Shown here: piece by piece, positions 8,307-14,704 of the stretch
How the letters are laid out: each line of letters opens with the position of its first letter
How positions within the stretch are numbered: position 1 is the first letter of the stretch
NCBI GenBank assembly: GCA_900753715.1
Contig: CAAEAE010000035.1
Location: forward strand, 1 to 19,950
Direction of reading: 5' to 3'
Length of the DNA stretch: 19,950 bases
Origin: an uncultured Roseburia sp.
Lineage (GTDB): Bacteria; Bacillota_A; Clostridia; Lachnospirales; Lachnospiraceae
Position numbers and translations under genes: made by a program
Notes under the pieces: generated by a model
What the model was told of the DNA's origin: nothing
The model's database searches: none
What the model saw: only the letters and a program-made list of their open reading frames with translations

Positions 8307-8404
8307 GAGCAAAGCGAAGACCGAACCGGAGGTTCGATTCACATCACCAACACAAAAAAAGGAAACCTTTTTCAAGGTTTCCTTAAAAAGAAGAGCGGGT
8401 GATG
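8307..8404. repeat. Direct repeat copy 1 (98 bp): tRNA-Gly tail and terminator duplicate
   Basis: Matches 8444-8540 base for base except for one extra A in an A-run (7 versus 6). The unit ends with GCGGGTGATG, the last 10 bases of the tRNA-Gly gene as written on the plus strand, and contains a full copy of the tRNA terminator. The copies are separated by 39 bp. Homology stops on the tRNA side at 8404/8540, so this copy carries only a tRNA fragment. Confidence 0.93.
8359..8384 (-). terminator. Second intrinsic terminator (repeat copy 1)
   Basis: On the minus strand AAGGAAACCTT-GAAA-AAGGTTTCCTT forms an 11-bp stem with a GNRA (GAAA) tetraloop, followed by a T-run from the A-run at 8354-8358. 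It is identical to the terminator at 8495-8520 and backs it up 136 bp further on. Confidence 0.88.
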
Positions 8405-8405
8405 A

Positions 8406-8438
8406 GGTGCTAGGTGCCGGTGGCACCTGTTTAGCACC
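8406..8438. repeat. Hairpin spacer between the two tRNA-tail repeats
   Basis: GGTGCTA (8406-8412) pairs with TAGCACC (8432-8438), and inside it GGTGCC (8413-8418) pairs with GGCACC (8422-8427) around a GGT loop, with a 4-nt bulge TGTT on one side. That makes 13 perfect pairs in a 33-base segment. It fills nearly all of the spacer between the repeats and has no T-run. Confidence 0.8.
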
Positions 8439-8443
8439 GACCG

Positions 8444-8540
8444 GAGCAAAGCGAAGACCGAACCGGAGGTTCGATTCACATCACCAACACAAAAAAGGAA
8501 ACCTTTTTCAAGGTTTCCTTAAAAAGAAGAGCGGGTGATG
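8444..8540. repeat. Direct repeat copy 2 (97 bp), runs into the tRNA-Gly gene
   Basis: The copy adjoining the intact tRNA-Gly gene. It contains GAACC-GGA-GGTTC, then GGTTCGATTCACATCACC (8468-8485), the terminator, and the tRNA 3' end. The segment 8468-8485 is the inverse complement of tRNA-Gly bases 8534-8551 with one mismatch in 18. Confidence 0.93.
8495..8520 (-). terminator. Terminator of the tRNA-Phe/tRNA-Gly operon
   Basis: Minus-strand hairpin with an 11-bp stem and GAAA tetraloop, ending in a run of T (A-run at 8491-8494). It begins 10 nt after the tRNA-Gly 3' end, the expected place for a tRNA operon terminator. Confidence 0.93.
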
Positions 8541-8600
8541 GGAATCGAACCCACGTATCCAGCTTGGAAGGCTGGTGTTCTACCATTGAACTACACCCGC
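8530..8600 (-). tRNA. tRNA-Gly (anticodon TCC)
   Basis: A complete cloverleaf: acceptor GCGGGTG with CACCCGC, D-arm GTTCAATGGTAGAAC, anticodon stem CCAGC/GCTGG around loop CTTCCAA (anticodon TCC), and T-arm GTGGG-TTCGATT-CCCAT. The discriminator base is T73 (8530), usual for bacterial tRNA-Gly. The CCA end is not encoded (next bases on this strand are CTT), so it is added by a nucleotidyltransferase. It lies 7 nt after tRNA-Phe and shares its transcript. Confidence 0.97.
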
Positions 8601-8607
8601 AGATAAG

Positions 8608-8680
<73 letters not shown>

Positions 8681-8695
8681 GTCTCACAAGAATAG

Positions 8696-8724
8696 ATTCT
8701 ACTAGAAAACTGGGCAGATGTCAA
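8696..8724 (-). promoter_or_regulatory. Promoter of the tRNA-Phe/tRNA-Gly operon
   Basis: On the minus strand TTGACA (8719-8724), a 17-bp spacer and TAGAAT (8696-8701) form a near-consensus sigma-A promoter. Transcription would start near 8688, about 8 nt before tRNA-Phe. The stretch upstream (8725-8790) is very AT-rich, as often seen before stable RNA promoters. Confidence 0.9.
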
Positions 8725-8860
8725 GTAAAAATTTTATTTTTTTTAAATTTCATTTTAGAAAAATAATAAAATTTATAATGTGCAGTTGACACAGCCTGTT
8801 AATTGTCATATTGTAATCAATGGAAATTAGCTTGTTGATGAATCTGACAGCAATTCATTA

Positions 8861-9082
8861 TTAAATCCATAATTCCATTTCTCCGGAATCGCAAAAACCA
8901 AACTTTTCATACAACAGATAGTGACAGCATTTTTCTTCCTGGTATAATTCCTTATATTTTTCATAGATTTGTTCTTCTGCATTATCCTGTAGCAGAGCTA
9001 TTGAACCCACTTCTGTAAACATATCCATTTTTAATTTAACAACCGTATTCAAATCTTTGATTTCCGCTTTTTTTATTTCCAT
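8861..9082 (-). pseudogene. GNAT acetyltransferase remnant with an in-frame internal deletion
   Basis: 73 codons. Residues 1-55 match the N-terminus of a GNAT-family N-acetyltransferase (MEIKKAEIKDLNTVVKLKM, then EEQIYEKYKELYQEEK). Residues 56-73 (LYEKFGFCDSGEMELWI) are the typical C-terminal end of the same family. The central ~75 residues, which carry the acetyl-CoA binding strand and loop (RxxGxG/A) and most of the active site, are absent. The reading frame is kept and a ribosome binding site (GGAG, 9 nt before ATG) remains, so a short protein could still be made, but it cannot bind acetyl-CoA in the known way. Family assignment is from recognition of both ends. Confidence 0.7.
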
Positions 9083-9144
9083 AGTAATATACTCCGCTCA
9101 GACAACGATTTTACTTTCTTTGCATTTTCCCACCAAACAGGAAG

Positions 9145-9522
9145 TTATCGCTTTGTTCCATCCTCATTGAAATTGTTTTTTAATGCCTTTTCCGTTGGGA
9201 AAATAGACCCAATTAAAAATGCTAGTTGCACTACAATGATAATAATACTTAATATTCCCATTGTATCGTCACTCGCTCCATAAAAAGGAATGTGTATAAG
9301 CATTGTAGGACCTAGCAGACCAACGCCAATTTTCCACCAAAGTTTTCCTGCATAGTCATGTGCAAATTTCCAGGTATCCATATTTATCATTGACATTTTC
9401 GTTCTGTATCCCACAATTCCATTGATTTTCTTTGGACAATGCTTCCACATCATTCTACCTGCAATTATCATAAGCACTGGAATAATACAATCACATATCA
9501 GAATGAACCACCAAAACCACAT
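9145..9522 (-). CDS. SdpI-family membrane protein
   Basis: A 125-aa protein with membrane segments at about residues 2-22, 64-82 and 87-108. The signature of the SdpI family is clear between them: INGIVGYRTKMSMINMDTW followed by KFAHDYAGKLWW. Bacillus SdpI gives immunity to the SdpC killing factor, but many clostridial members stand alone with unknown roles, as here: no sdpC- or sdpR-like gene is near. AGGAGG lies 7 nt before the ATG. It sits upstream of the GNAT remnant on the same strand with a ~60-nt gap. Confidence 0.83.
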   Translation of the reverse strand: MWFWWFILICDCIIPVLMIIAGRMMWKHCPKKINGIVGYRTKMSMINMDTWKFAHDYAGKLWWKIGVGLLGPTMLIHIPFYGASDDTMGILSIIIIVVQLAFLIGSIFPTEKALKNNFNEDGTKR

Positions 9523-9670
9523 ACCGCTTCCTCCTCAAATTTTGATTTTGTTCTCGCTGAGCCTTGCAGGCAAATATTAGCAAGATTTATTCATATTTTA
9601 ACACACGACCAAAGGGAAAATCCAGAGGAGTTTGAGACACTGATTGTTATCAGCGATTGTTCACCAGCGC

Positions 9671-9696
9671 CCGCGCACCCCTTTTCGGGGTGGCGG
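9671..9696. terminator. GC-rich stem-loop downstream of the debranching enzyme
   Basis: CCGC-G-CACCCC-TTTTC-GGGGTG-GCGG gives 10 bp with one bulged G (9671-9696); TCACC (9661-9665) and GGTGA (9695-9699) can form a competing outer stem. It starts about 20 nt after the stop codon on the minus strand. There is no T-run on either side, so it is a 3'-end structure or Rho-assisted stop rather than a classical intrinsic terminator. Confidence 0.5.
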
Positions 9697-9717
9697 TGAC
9701 TTACAGTGTTAAGAAAT

Positions 9718-11793
9718 TCAGAATGTGTTAGAGGTGAGATACGGCAGAATATCCTGCGTATAGGCGCGTAACACTTCTCCGACGCTCCATGCCTGGGCAT
9801 AGCAGCCTCTTGGATTATGCGGGGCATCACCGTCAAAAATCTCGGAGATAGAACCGATGCAGCCGTTGTCAAAGAGATGGTGTTTTACCGGCTCTAACAT
9901 CACAAGAGCTTCTTTGACACTCTCCGGAGAATGATGATTTACTTTCAGGTAAGCGGAGAGAAAGCCACCTAAGAGGAAGCCCCATGCGGTGCCCTGGTGA
10001 TAAGCGGCATCACGTTTTGCAAGTGCACCGCAGTAAATGCCGTGGTAATCCGGGTGTGAGGTGGACAGGGAGCGAAGCCCACAGCCTACATAAAGCTCAC
10101 GGCGCACCAAATCGACAACCGCACGTTCCTGTTCCTCCGGCAGAATGCCAAACGGAAGCGAAACCGCATAAATCTGGTTCGGGCGGATGTGGTCATCCGG
10201 TTCATCACCGTCTACGACGTCAAAAAGACAGCCGTGGGCAGCGTCCCAGAACTTTTCGCAGAAGGACGCACGGGTGCGTTTTGCCATTGCAGAAAAATCT
10301 GCGGAAGTGAGAACGTCGGAAGTAGTTTTTACACCCTTTGCAGACTCAAAATGGAGTGCAAGCTGTTCCATAATCCGCAGTGCGTTGTACCAGAGCGCGT
10401 TAATCTCAACCGGTTTTCCGTGGCGCGGGGTTACGACCCATTCGCCGACACGCACGTCCATCCAGGTAATCTGGTCTAAGCCGCTTCCGGCATGAATTAA
10501 TCCATCTTCTTCCATATAAATAGAAAAATCCGTTCCATCCCGGTAAGCGCAGATAATTTCCAGAAGATGCGGATAAATCTCTTTTTCTACAAAATCCCAT
10601 GCCTCTGTTGTTCCGGTGTACGCAAGGTACTGCCAGACTGCGTAAAAATACCAGAGGGAAGCATCTGCTGTGTTGTAAAGCGGCGGCTGGTTGTCGTCCG
10701 GGAACATATTCGGAACGATGCCGTGCTTTATATAGCGGGAAAACGTGAGCAGAATTTCCTCTGCTTCCTTGATGCGCCCGGTGGAAAGTGTTAATCCGGT
10801 GAAGGCAATCATGGTATCGCGTCCCCAGTCAGTAAACCATGGAAGTCCTGCAAGAACGGTTTTGAGTCCTGAGGACTGCCGGTCAGACAGAAACTGGTCG
10901 GCGGCAAGCGTCAGCCGTGCCGAAAAATCATCCTTTGCGCCGGAAAGAATGGCTTTCGTGTAGGCGGCTCTATCGGCTAACAGGTCAAATGCGGTCTGCG
11001 GTAAAACAGAGGGCAGTGTTTTGCCACATTCGGTCACGGAGCAGAGAACGGAGACCTTCTTTTTGGAACCCGCCGGCAGGGAAATGGTTACGGCATAAGG
11101 GCGATAGTGACAGTCCAGGCCGTCAGTTTCCAGATCCACTTCAATCTGTAACTGCATATCGATATCGAAGACCTCTTCTAACGGGACAAAGGTTCCCTCG
11201 CTGACCTGAAACTGGATGGCGGTATCTTTTTTGGCATCCGGAATCAGGCAAAGTCCGGATTTTGTCTGTGTTGTTGTAAAACGAAGCGTTTCCGGTGTAC
11301 TCGAGGCGCTGTGTTCCCGGAAATTAAAAAGTGGTACTAACGTGATGGCGGCATCGGGACCGTCATTTTCCAGTTCGTAGCCGACGGCACAGACATTTTC
11401 CCCCTGTTTCAGACAAATGTTTTTTTTCAGGGTGACAGCGCCGGCATGGTAGGTAAAATGCACACTGCCGTCGTAGCAGAACTCGGTGAGATACTGCTGA
11501 CCGTTGGCGTAGACGGTCTGTCCGTCTTTTTTGTGCTGTGAAGTCTCCAAATCATAGACGTTTTTTTTCTCTCCGTCCATCACGGCAACCGATTCATTGA
11601 TTTTGGAGAATACCAGATAGCGCTCAATGGGTGGATGAAGGCTTGCAATCAGATAGCCCTGGTGTGTGCGGTTGTGTGCTCCAATCAGAGAACTTCCGGC
11701 ATAGCCGCCGATACCGTTGGTAAGCGCCCATTCCCGGACAATTCCGTCTTTAAATGTCTGCCAGCAGTCTTTTTTGTATTCGTAATTAACCAT
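9718..11793 (-). CDS. Glycogen debranching enzyme (amylo-alpha-1,6-glucosidase, GH133-type)
   Basis: A 691-aa cytoplasmic enzyme that hydrolyses alpha-1,6 branch points of glycogen or limit dextrins. The N-terminal domain (about 1-270) opens with REWALTNGIGGYAGSS, the archaeal/bacterial GDE N-terminal signature. The catalytic (alpha/alpha)6 domain has GLPWFTDWGRDTMIAFTGL (D322 and D326 in the TDWGRD block), DQITWMDV, IRPNQIYAVSLPFG, YHQGTAWGFLLGGF and near the end EIFDGDAPHNPRGCYAQAW (E651). Its length suits the single-function bacterial type, which lacks the transferase domain of eukaryotic enzymes. AGGGAGGT lies 4 nt before the ATG. It stands alone on the minus strand. It fits with the starch genes at the left of the window, handling branches inside the cell. 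Confidence 0.92.
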   Translation of the reverse strand: MVNYEYKKDCWQTFKDGIVREWALTNGIGGYAGSSLIGAHNRTHQGYLIASLHPPIERYLVFSKINESVAVMDGEKKNVYDLETSQHKKDGQTVYANGQQYLTEFCYDGSVHFTYHAGAVTLKKNICLKQGENVCAVGYELENDGPDAAITLVPLFNFREHSASSTPETLRFTTTQTKSGLCLIPDAKKDTAIQFQVSEGTFVPLEEVFDIDMQLQIEVDLETDGLDCHYRPYAVTISLPAGSKKKVSVLCSVTECGKTLPSVLPQTAFDLLADRAAYTKAILSGAKDDFSARLTLAADQFLSDRQSSGLKTVLAGLPWFTDWGRDTMIAFTGLTLSTGRIKEAEEILLTFSRYIKHGIVPNMFPDDNQPPLYNTADASLWYFYAVWQYLAYTGTTEAWDFVEKEIYPHLLEIICAYRDGTDFSIYMEEDGLIHAGSGLDQITWMDVRVGEWVVTPRHGKPVEINALWYNALRIMEQLALHFESAKGVKTTSDVLTSADFSAMAKRTRASFCEKFWDAAHGCLFDVVDGDEPDDHIRPNQIYAVSLPFGILPEEQERAVVDLVRRELYVGCGLRSLSTSHPDYHGIYCGALAKRDAAYHQGTAWGFLLGGFLSAYLKVNHHSPESVKEALVMLEPVKHHLFDNGCIGSISEIFDGDAPHNPRGCYAQAWSVGEVLRAYTQDILPYLTSNTF

Positions 11794-11946
11794 AAGAACC
11801 TCCCTCTGTGGTATGATTTACTGTTTAATATAGAAACGAAAATTTGCGAAACCCCTTTTTCGCCTTTATTTTACAGGAAAAAAGAAAAAAAATAAAGAAA
11901 AATTCATAGAAGGACTGGCTTTTTTTCAGAAAACGAATTAAAATAG

Positions 11947-11960
11947 AAAAAGCGCTTGCT
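11947..11960. promoter_or_regulatory. Possible CcpA operator (cre-like)
   Basis: AAAAAGCGCTTGCT matches the catabolite-response consensus TGWAARCGYTWNCW at 12 of 14 positions, failing at the first two. It lies in the divergent region between the debranching enzyme and the plus-strand small membrane protein, 21 bp before the latter's start. Control of either gene by carbon catabolite repression is possible; the carbohydrate gene would make more sense. It is a short motif, so chance is a real alternative. Confidence 0.3.
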
Positions 11961-11980
11961 ATGACAAAATGGAGGGAATT

Positions 11981-12478
11981 ATGCACGAAAAATTAGTAAT
12001 TGTTCCAAAACAGAGAACAACAGGAAAGAAAATTTTAATTATGGTATGGTTTGCACTGGCATGTATCTGTATTCTGATGTCTACATTTGTTACGCCGTTA
12101 ATTTTTTCAGTTCCGGCGATTCTTTTTGGCGTTATCTGGTATTTCCAGGCATTTCAGTCTGATATCGAGTGGGAATATACCTATTTTGACGGAGACTTAC
12201 ATATGGCACGCATCAAAGCAAAACGGAAACGGAAACGGATGGCTGAGATTTCCATGGAAGATGTGTTAATGATTGCGCCAAAGGGCGACAGAGGCGTTTA
12301 CAAGTACGAGAATGACAAGAACGTTCCGTGCAAGAACCTGACATCCGGAAATGCAGATGCGAAGGTTTATGAGCTGATTGCAAAGAGTGAGAACAACATT
12401 ATACGTTACGAGTTCGAGCCGGATGAGGAGATGCTCGATGCCATTATGGTAAAATACCCGCGTCTGGTAGTAAAATAA
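11981..12478 (+). CDS. Small membrane protein of unknown function (DUF6106-like)
   Basis: 165 aa counted from ATG 11981, chosen because GGAGGG (11971-11976) sits 4-5 nt before it; an in-frame ATG at 11969 overlaps that site and has none of its own. Residues about 17-55 form two close membrane helices. The cytoplasmic remainder has EYTYFDGDLHMARI, a strongly basic KAKRKRKRM stretch, and a C-terminal domain ending in YEFEPDEEMLDAI. The pattern (two helices, EYTYxxGxLxxxxIxxKxxRKR) recalls a widespread uncharacterised clostridial family that I believe is DUF6106. It is 24 nt upstream of the SufC-like gene. Confidence 0.7.
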   Translation: MHEKLVIVPKQRTTGKKILIMVWFALACICILMSTFVTPLIFSVPAILFGVIWYFQAFQSDIEWEYTYFDGDLHMARIKAKRKRKRMAEISMEDVLMIAPKGDRGVYKYENDKNVPCKNLTSGNADAKVYELIAKSENNIIRYEFEPDEEMLDAIMVKYPRLVVK

Positions 12479-12502
12479 CAGGCACGGATTCGGAGGAATG
12501 GG

Positions 12503-13225
12503 ATGTTAGAGTTAAGGAATATTTCCTATGAAGTGGATGACAACCACGAGAATAAAGAAATTTTAAAAAATATCAATCTGACCATTGACAATCATTTTGT
12601 GGCAATCACAGGACCAAACGGCGGTGGAAAATCGACGCTCGCAAAGTTGATTGCCGGAATTATCAAACCGACCGAAGGACAGATTCTGCTTGACGGAGAG
12701 GATATTACAGACTTAAACATTACAGAGCGTGCGGGGAAAGGAATCAGTTTTGCATTCCAGCAGCCGGTTCATTTTAAAGGCCTTACGGTAAAAGATCTCG
12801 TTTCGATTGCTGCGGGCAGGGAAATGTCCGTAACGGAGATTTGCGAGATTTTATCTGAAGTGGGACTTTGTGCCAGGGAATATGTCGACAGAGAGTTAAA
12901 CGGCAGTCTTTCCGGCGGAGAGTTGAAGCGGATTGAGATTGCAATGATTCTTGCCCGTGGAACCAAGTTGTCCATTTTTGACGAGCCGGAGGCAGGAATT
13001 GATCTCTGGAGCTTTAATAGTCTGATTCGCGTATTTGAGAAAATGCGGGACGAGATAAATGGAACGATTCTGATTATTTCCCATCAGGAGCGGATTTTAG
13101 ATATTGCAGATAAGATTATCGTCATTGCAGATGGCACAGTCAGAAAAGTGGGAACCAAGGAAGAGGTACTTCCGGAACTGCTTCATACGACCGAAGCGTG
13201 CAAGACGTTACTCGACAAAGCATGA
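12503..13225 (+). CDS. sufC: Fe-S cluster assembly ATPase, SufC-like
   Basis: A 240-aa soluble ABC ATPase with Walker A GPNGGGKST (37-45, K43), Q-loop AFQQP, signature LSGGE (136-140), Walker B LSIFDEPEAGID (D160, E161) and the H-loop in ISHQE. SufC homologues bind SufB/SufD and drive cluster assembly rather than transport. Assignment rests on overall SufC resemblance, no permease nearby, and the SufB/SufD-like gene 17 nt downstream. GGAGG lies 6 nt before the ATG. The two-gene arrangement without SufS or SufU matches the reduced SUF-like systems described in anaerobes (SmsC/SmsB type). Confidence 0.83.
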   Translation: MLELRNISYEVDDNHENKEILKNINLTIDNHFVAITGPNGGGKSTLAKLIAGIIKPTEGQILLDGEDITDLNITERAGKGISFAFQQPVHFKGLTVKDLVSIAAGREMSVTEICEILSEVGLCAREYVDRELNGSLSGGELKRIEIAMILARGTKLSIFDEPEAGIDLWSFNSLIRVFEKMRDEINGTILIISHQERILDIADKIIVIADGTVRKVGTKEEVLPELLHTTEACKTLLDKA

Positions 13226-13242
13226 TTCTTTAGGGAAAGGCA

Positions 13243-14172
13243 TTGGTTTTAGAAATGGATTTAGTGCAGAAGAATTTATTAGAACAGGTGGCTGGACTGC
13301 ATGATGTACCGCAGGGGGCTTATAATATCCGTGCAAATGGGGCAAAACTCGCAAGAAACACGACCGCAAACATTGATATTGTTTCAAAGACAGATAAGGA
13401 CGGAATTGATATTATCATCAAACCGGGAACGGTGAATGAGAGTGTGCATATTCCGGTACTCTTAAGCGAGAGCGGTTTTTCTGAGTGTGTATACAATGAT
13501 TTTTATATCGGGGAAGGGGCCGACGTGACGATTGTAGCGGGCTGTGGAATTCATAACTGCGGCGTCGATACGTCTAAGCATGATGGCGTTCATACCTTTT
13601 ATCTTGAGAAAAATGCCCGTGTGCGTTATGTAGAACGCCATTATGGCGAGGGAGACGGCAGAGGCGAGAATATCATGAATCCACAGACCATTGTGCATCT
13701 GAAAGAAGGTGCATACATGGAAATGGAAACGACCCAGATAAAAGGAATCGATTCAACAAACCGTGTGACCAGGGGAGACCTTGCAGCAGGCGCAACGCTT
13801 GAAATTCATGAGAAAATCATGACACATGGAAAGCAGTTTGCTAAAACAGATTTCTCGGTGGACTTAAACGGAGAAGGGGCAAGTGCCAACATTGTTTCCA
13901 GGTCGGTAGCAAAGGGAGAGTCCAGACAGGAATTTCTCTCGGTTGTGAATGGAAATACAGCCTGTGCAGGACACAGTGAATGTGATGCGATTATTATGGA
14001 CCATGCCTGTGTAACAGCAAGCCCACAGCTCACCGCAAACAGTGTGGATGCAAATCTGATTCATGAAGCTGCCATTGGAAAGATTGCAGGAGAACAGTTA
14101 ATCAAGCTGATGACGCTTGGCTTGACAGAACAGGAAGCAGAAGAACAGATTATCAATGGATTTTTAAAATAG
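13243..14172 (+). CDS. SufB/SufD-like Fe-S cluster assembly scaffold protein
   Basis: A 309-aa beta-helix scaffold protein partnering the upstream ATPase. The C-terminal part carries the family hallmark: LIHEAAIGKIAGEQLIKLM followed by LGLTEQEAEEQIINGFL, matching the HEAxxxKIxEEQLFYLxSRG block of SufB (here H274, E275). C247 and C256 (SECDAIIMDHACV) are candidate cluster or sulfur ligands. It is much shorter than classical SufB (~470 aa) or SufD (~420 aa), lacking the N-terminal helical region, as in SmsB-type proteins. The start is uncertain: TTG 13243 has AGGGA 6 nt upstream; ATG 13255 has AAAGG at a long 14-nt spacing. A bidirectional terminator follows. Confidence 0.82.
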   Translation: MVLEMDLVQKNLLEQVAGLHDVPQGAYNIRANGAKLARNTTANIDIVSKTDKDGIDIIIKPGTVNESVHIPVLLSESGFSECVYNDFYIGEGADVTIVAGCGIHNCGVDTSKHDGVHTFYLEKNARVRYVERHYGEGDGRGENIMNPQTIVHLKEGAYMEMETTQIKGIDSTNRVTRGDLAAGATLEIHEKIMTHGKQFAKTDFSVDLNGEGASANIVSRSVAKGESRQEFLSVVNGNTACAGHSECDAIIMDHACVTASPQLTANSVDANLIHEAAIGKIAGEQLIKLMTLGLTEQEAEEQIINGFLK

Positions 14173-14199
14173 AAAAAAGCCCGTTAAACGGGCTTTTTT
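14173..14199. terminator. Bidirectional intrinsic terminator
   Basis: AAAAAAGCCCG (14173-14183), loop TTAAA, CGGGCTTTTTT (14189-14199). The A-run and T-run make it functional in both directions, closing the SufB-like gene on the plus strand and the zinc-ribbon gene on the minus strand. Confidence 0.95.
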
Positions 14200-14218
14200 G
14201 CGCTGTAGACGTTCTGTT

Positions 14219-14635
14219 TCAGATTTCGGATTTCGGACTGTCGAGGTAACGCATTCTTGTGCTCTCACCGGAGGCTGCGGATGCAGCAGCGTGACCGGAA
14301 GAATTCAGAAGCTTTAAGCATTTCGGACAAAGTGTTCCAAATGTAACCGGCGCACCGCAGCGTTCACAGTGAAGATTCATGAGAGAAGGGGTATTGTCTT
14401 TCTTATATTCAATCCGTCCTTCCCGAATCCACTTGCGAACCAGCGAAAGCGGGAGGTTAAAGTGGTCTGCAACATCAAATTCCGTCACGTCATTTGCACG
14501 GATATAATCGCGCACATCATGAAAGAGCGCCGTTTCCTGGCAGGCGGGACAAAATGTCTCCTTGTAGCCGAGCGGAAGCGGACGTCCGCAGTATTCACAT
14601 GTTTTGTAGTTTTGAGTATTTTTTTCTTTTTCCAT
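14219..14635 (-). CDS. Double zinc-ribbon/HTH protein, YvyF (flagellar-operon protein)-like
   Basis: A 138-aa protein with two zinc ribbons around a helical core. The first is CEYCGRPLPLG...CPACQ (CxxC pairs within residues 13-32), the second CERCGAPVTFGTLCPKC (about 89-105). Between them lies a helix-turn-helix-like segment, VADHFNLPLSLVRKWIREGR, that resembles regulator DNA-binding helices. This order matches the YvyF/TIGR03826 proteins found in flagellar operons, where YvyF acts on flagellar gene expression; no flagellar gene is adjacent here. The tail (SSGHAAASAASGEST) is low complexity. The ATG follows a G-rich site (GGGGG). It diverges from sbcD. Confidence 0.68.
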   Translation of the reverse strand: MEKEKNTQNYKTCEYCGRPLPLGYKETFCPACQETALFHDVRDYIRANDVTEFDVADHFNLPLSLVRKWIREGRIEYKKDNTPSLMNLHCERCGAPVTFGTLCPKCLKLLNSSGHAAASAASGESTRMRYLDSPKSEI

Positions 14636-14669
14636 CGTTAAGCCCCCAGTACAAATGACCTATAATTTT

Positions 14670-14699
14670 ATTATAGCATATCATGAATTGAAAGGACAA
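14670..14699 (-). promoter_or_regulatory. Promoter for the zinc-ribbon gene
   Basis: Minus strand TTGTCC (14694-14699), an 18-bp spacer and a perfect TATAAT (14670-14675), with about 34 nt from the -10 to the ATG. On the plus strand a TATAAT at 14661-14666 may serve sbcD, but its -35 (around 14637-14643) is poor. Confidence 0.7.
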
Positions 14700-14704
14700 T
14701 ACCC

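Noticed and set aside
8307..8350. Possible degraded plus-strand tRNA (GGTTCGATTC plus CACCA-like end)
   Set aside because: The would-be T stem does not pair and there is no anticodon arm; the resemblance comes from being an inverted copy of the tRNA-Gly 3' end.
8260..8538. Open frame of 92 codons on the plus strand across the repeats
   Set aside because: It starts with GTG without a ribosome binding site, runs through two copies of a tRNA terminator and into the tRNA-Gly gene, and its protein is just the repeat translated in two frames.
8786..8814. Promoter-like TTGACA-N17-TATTGT on the plus strand
   Set aside because: It reads toward the 3' end of a minus-strand remnant with no plus-strand gene or RNA structure downstream; the region is AT-rich, so chance is likely.
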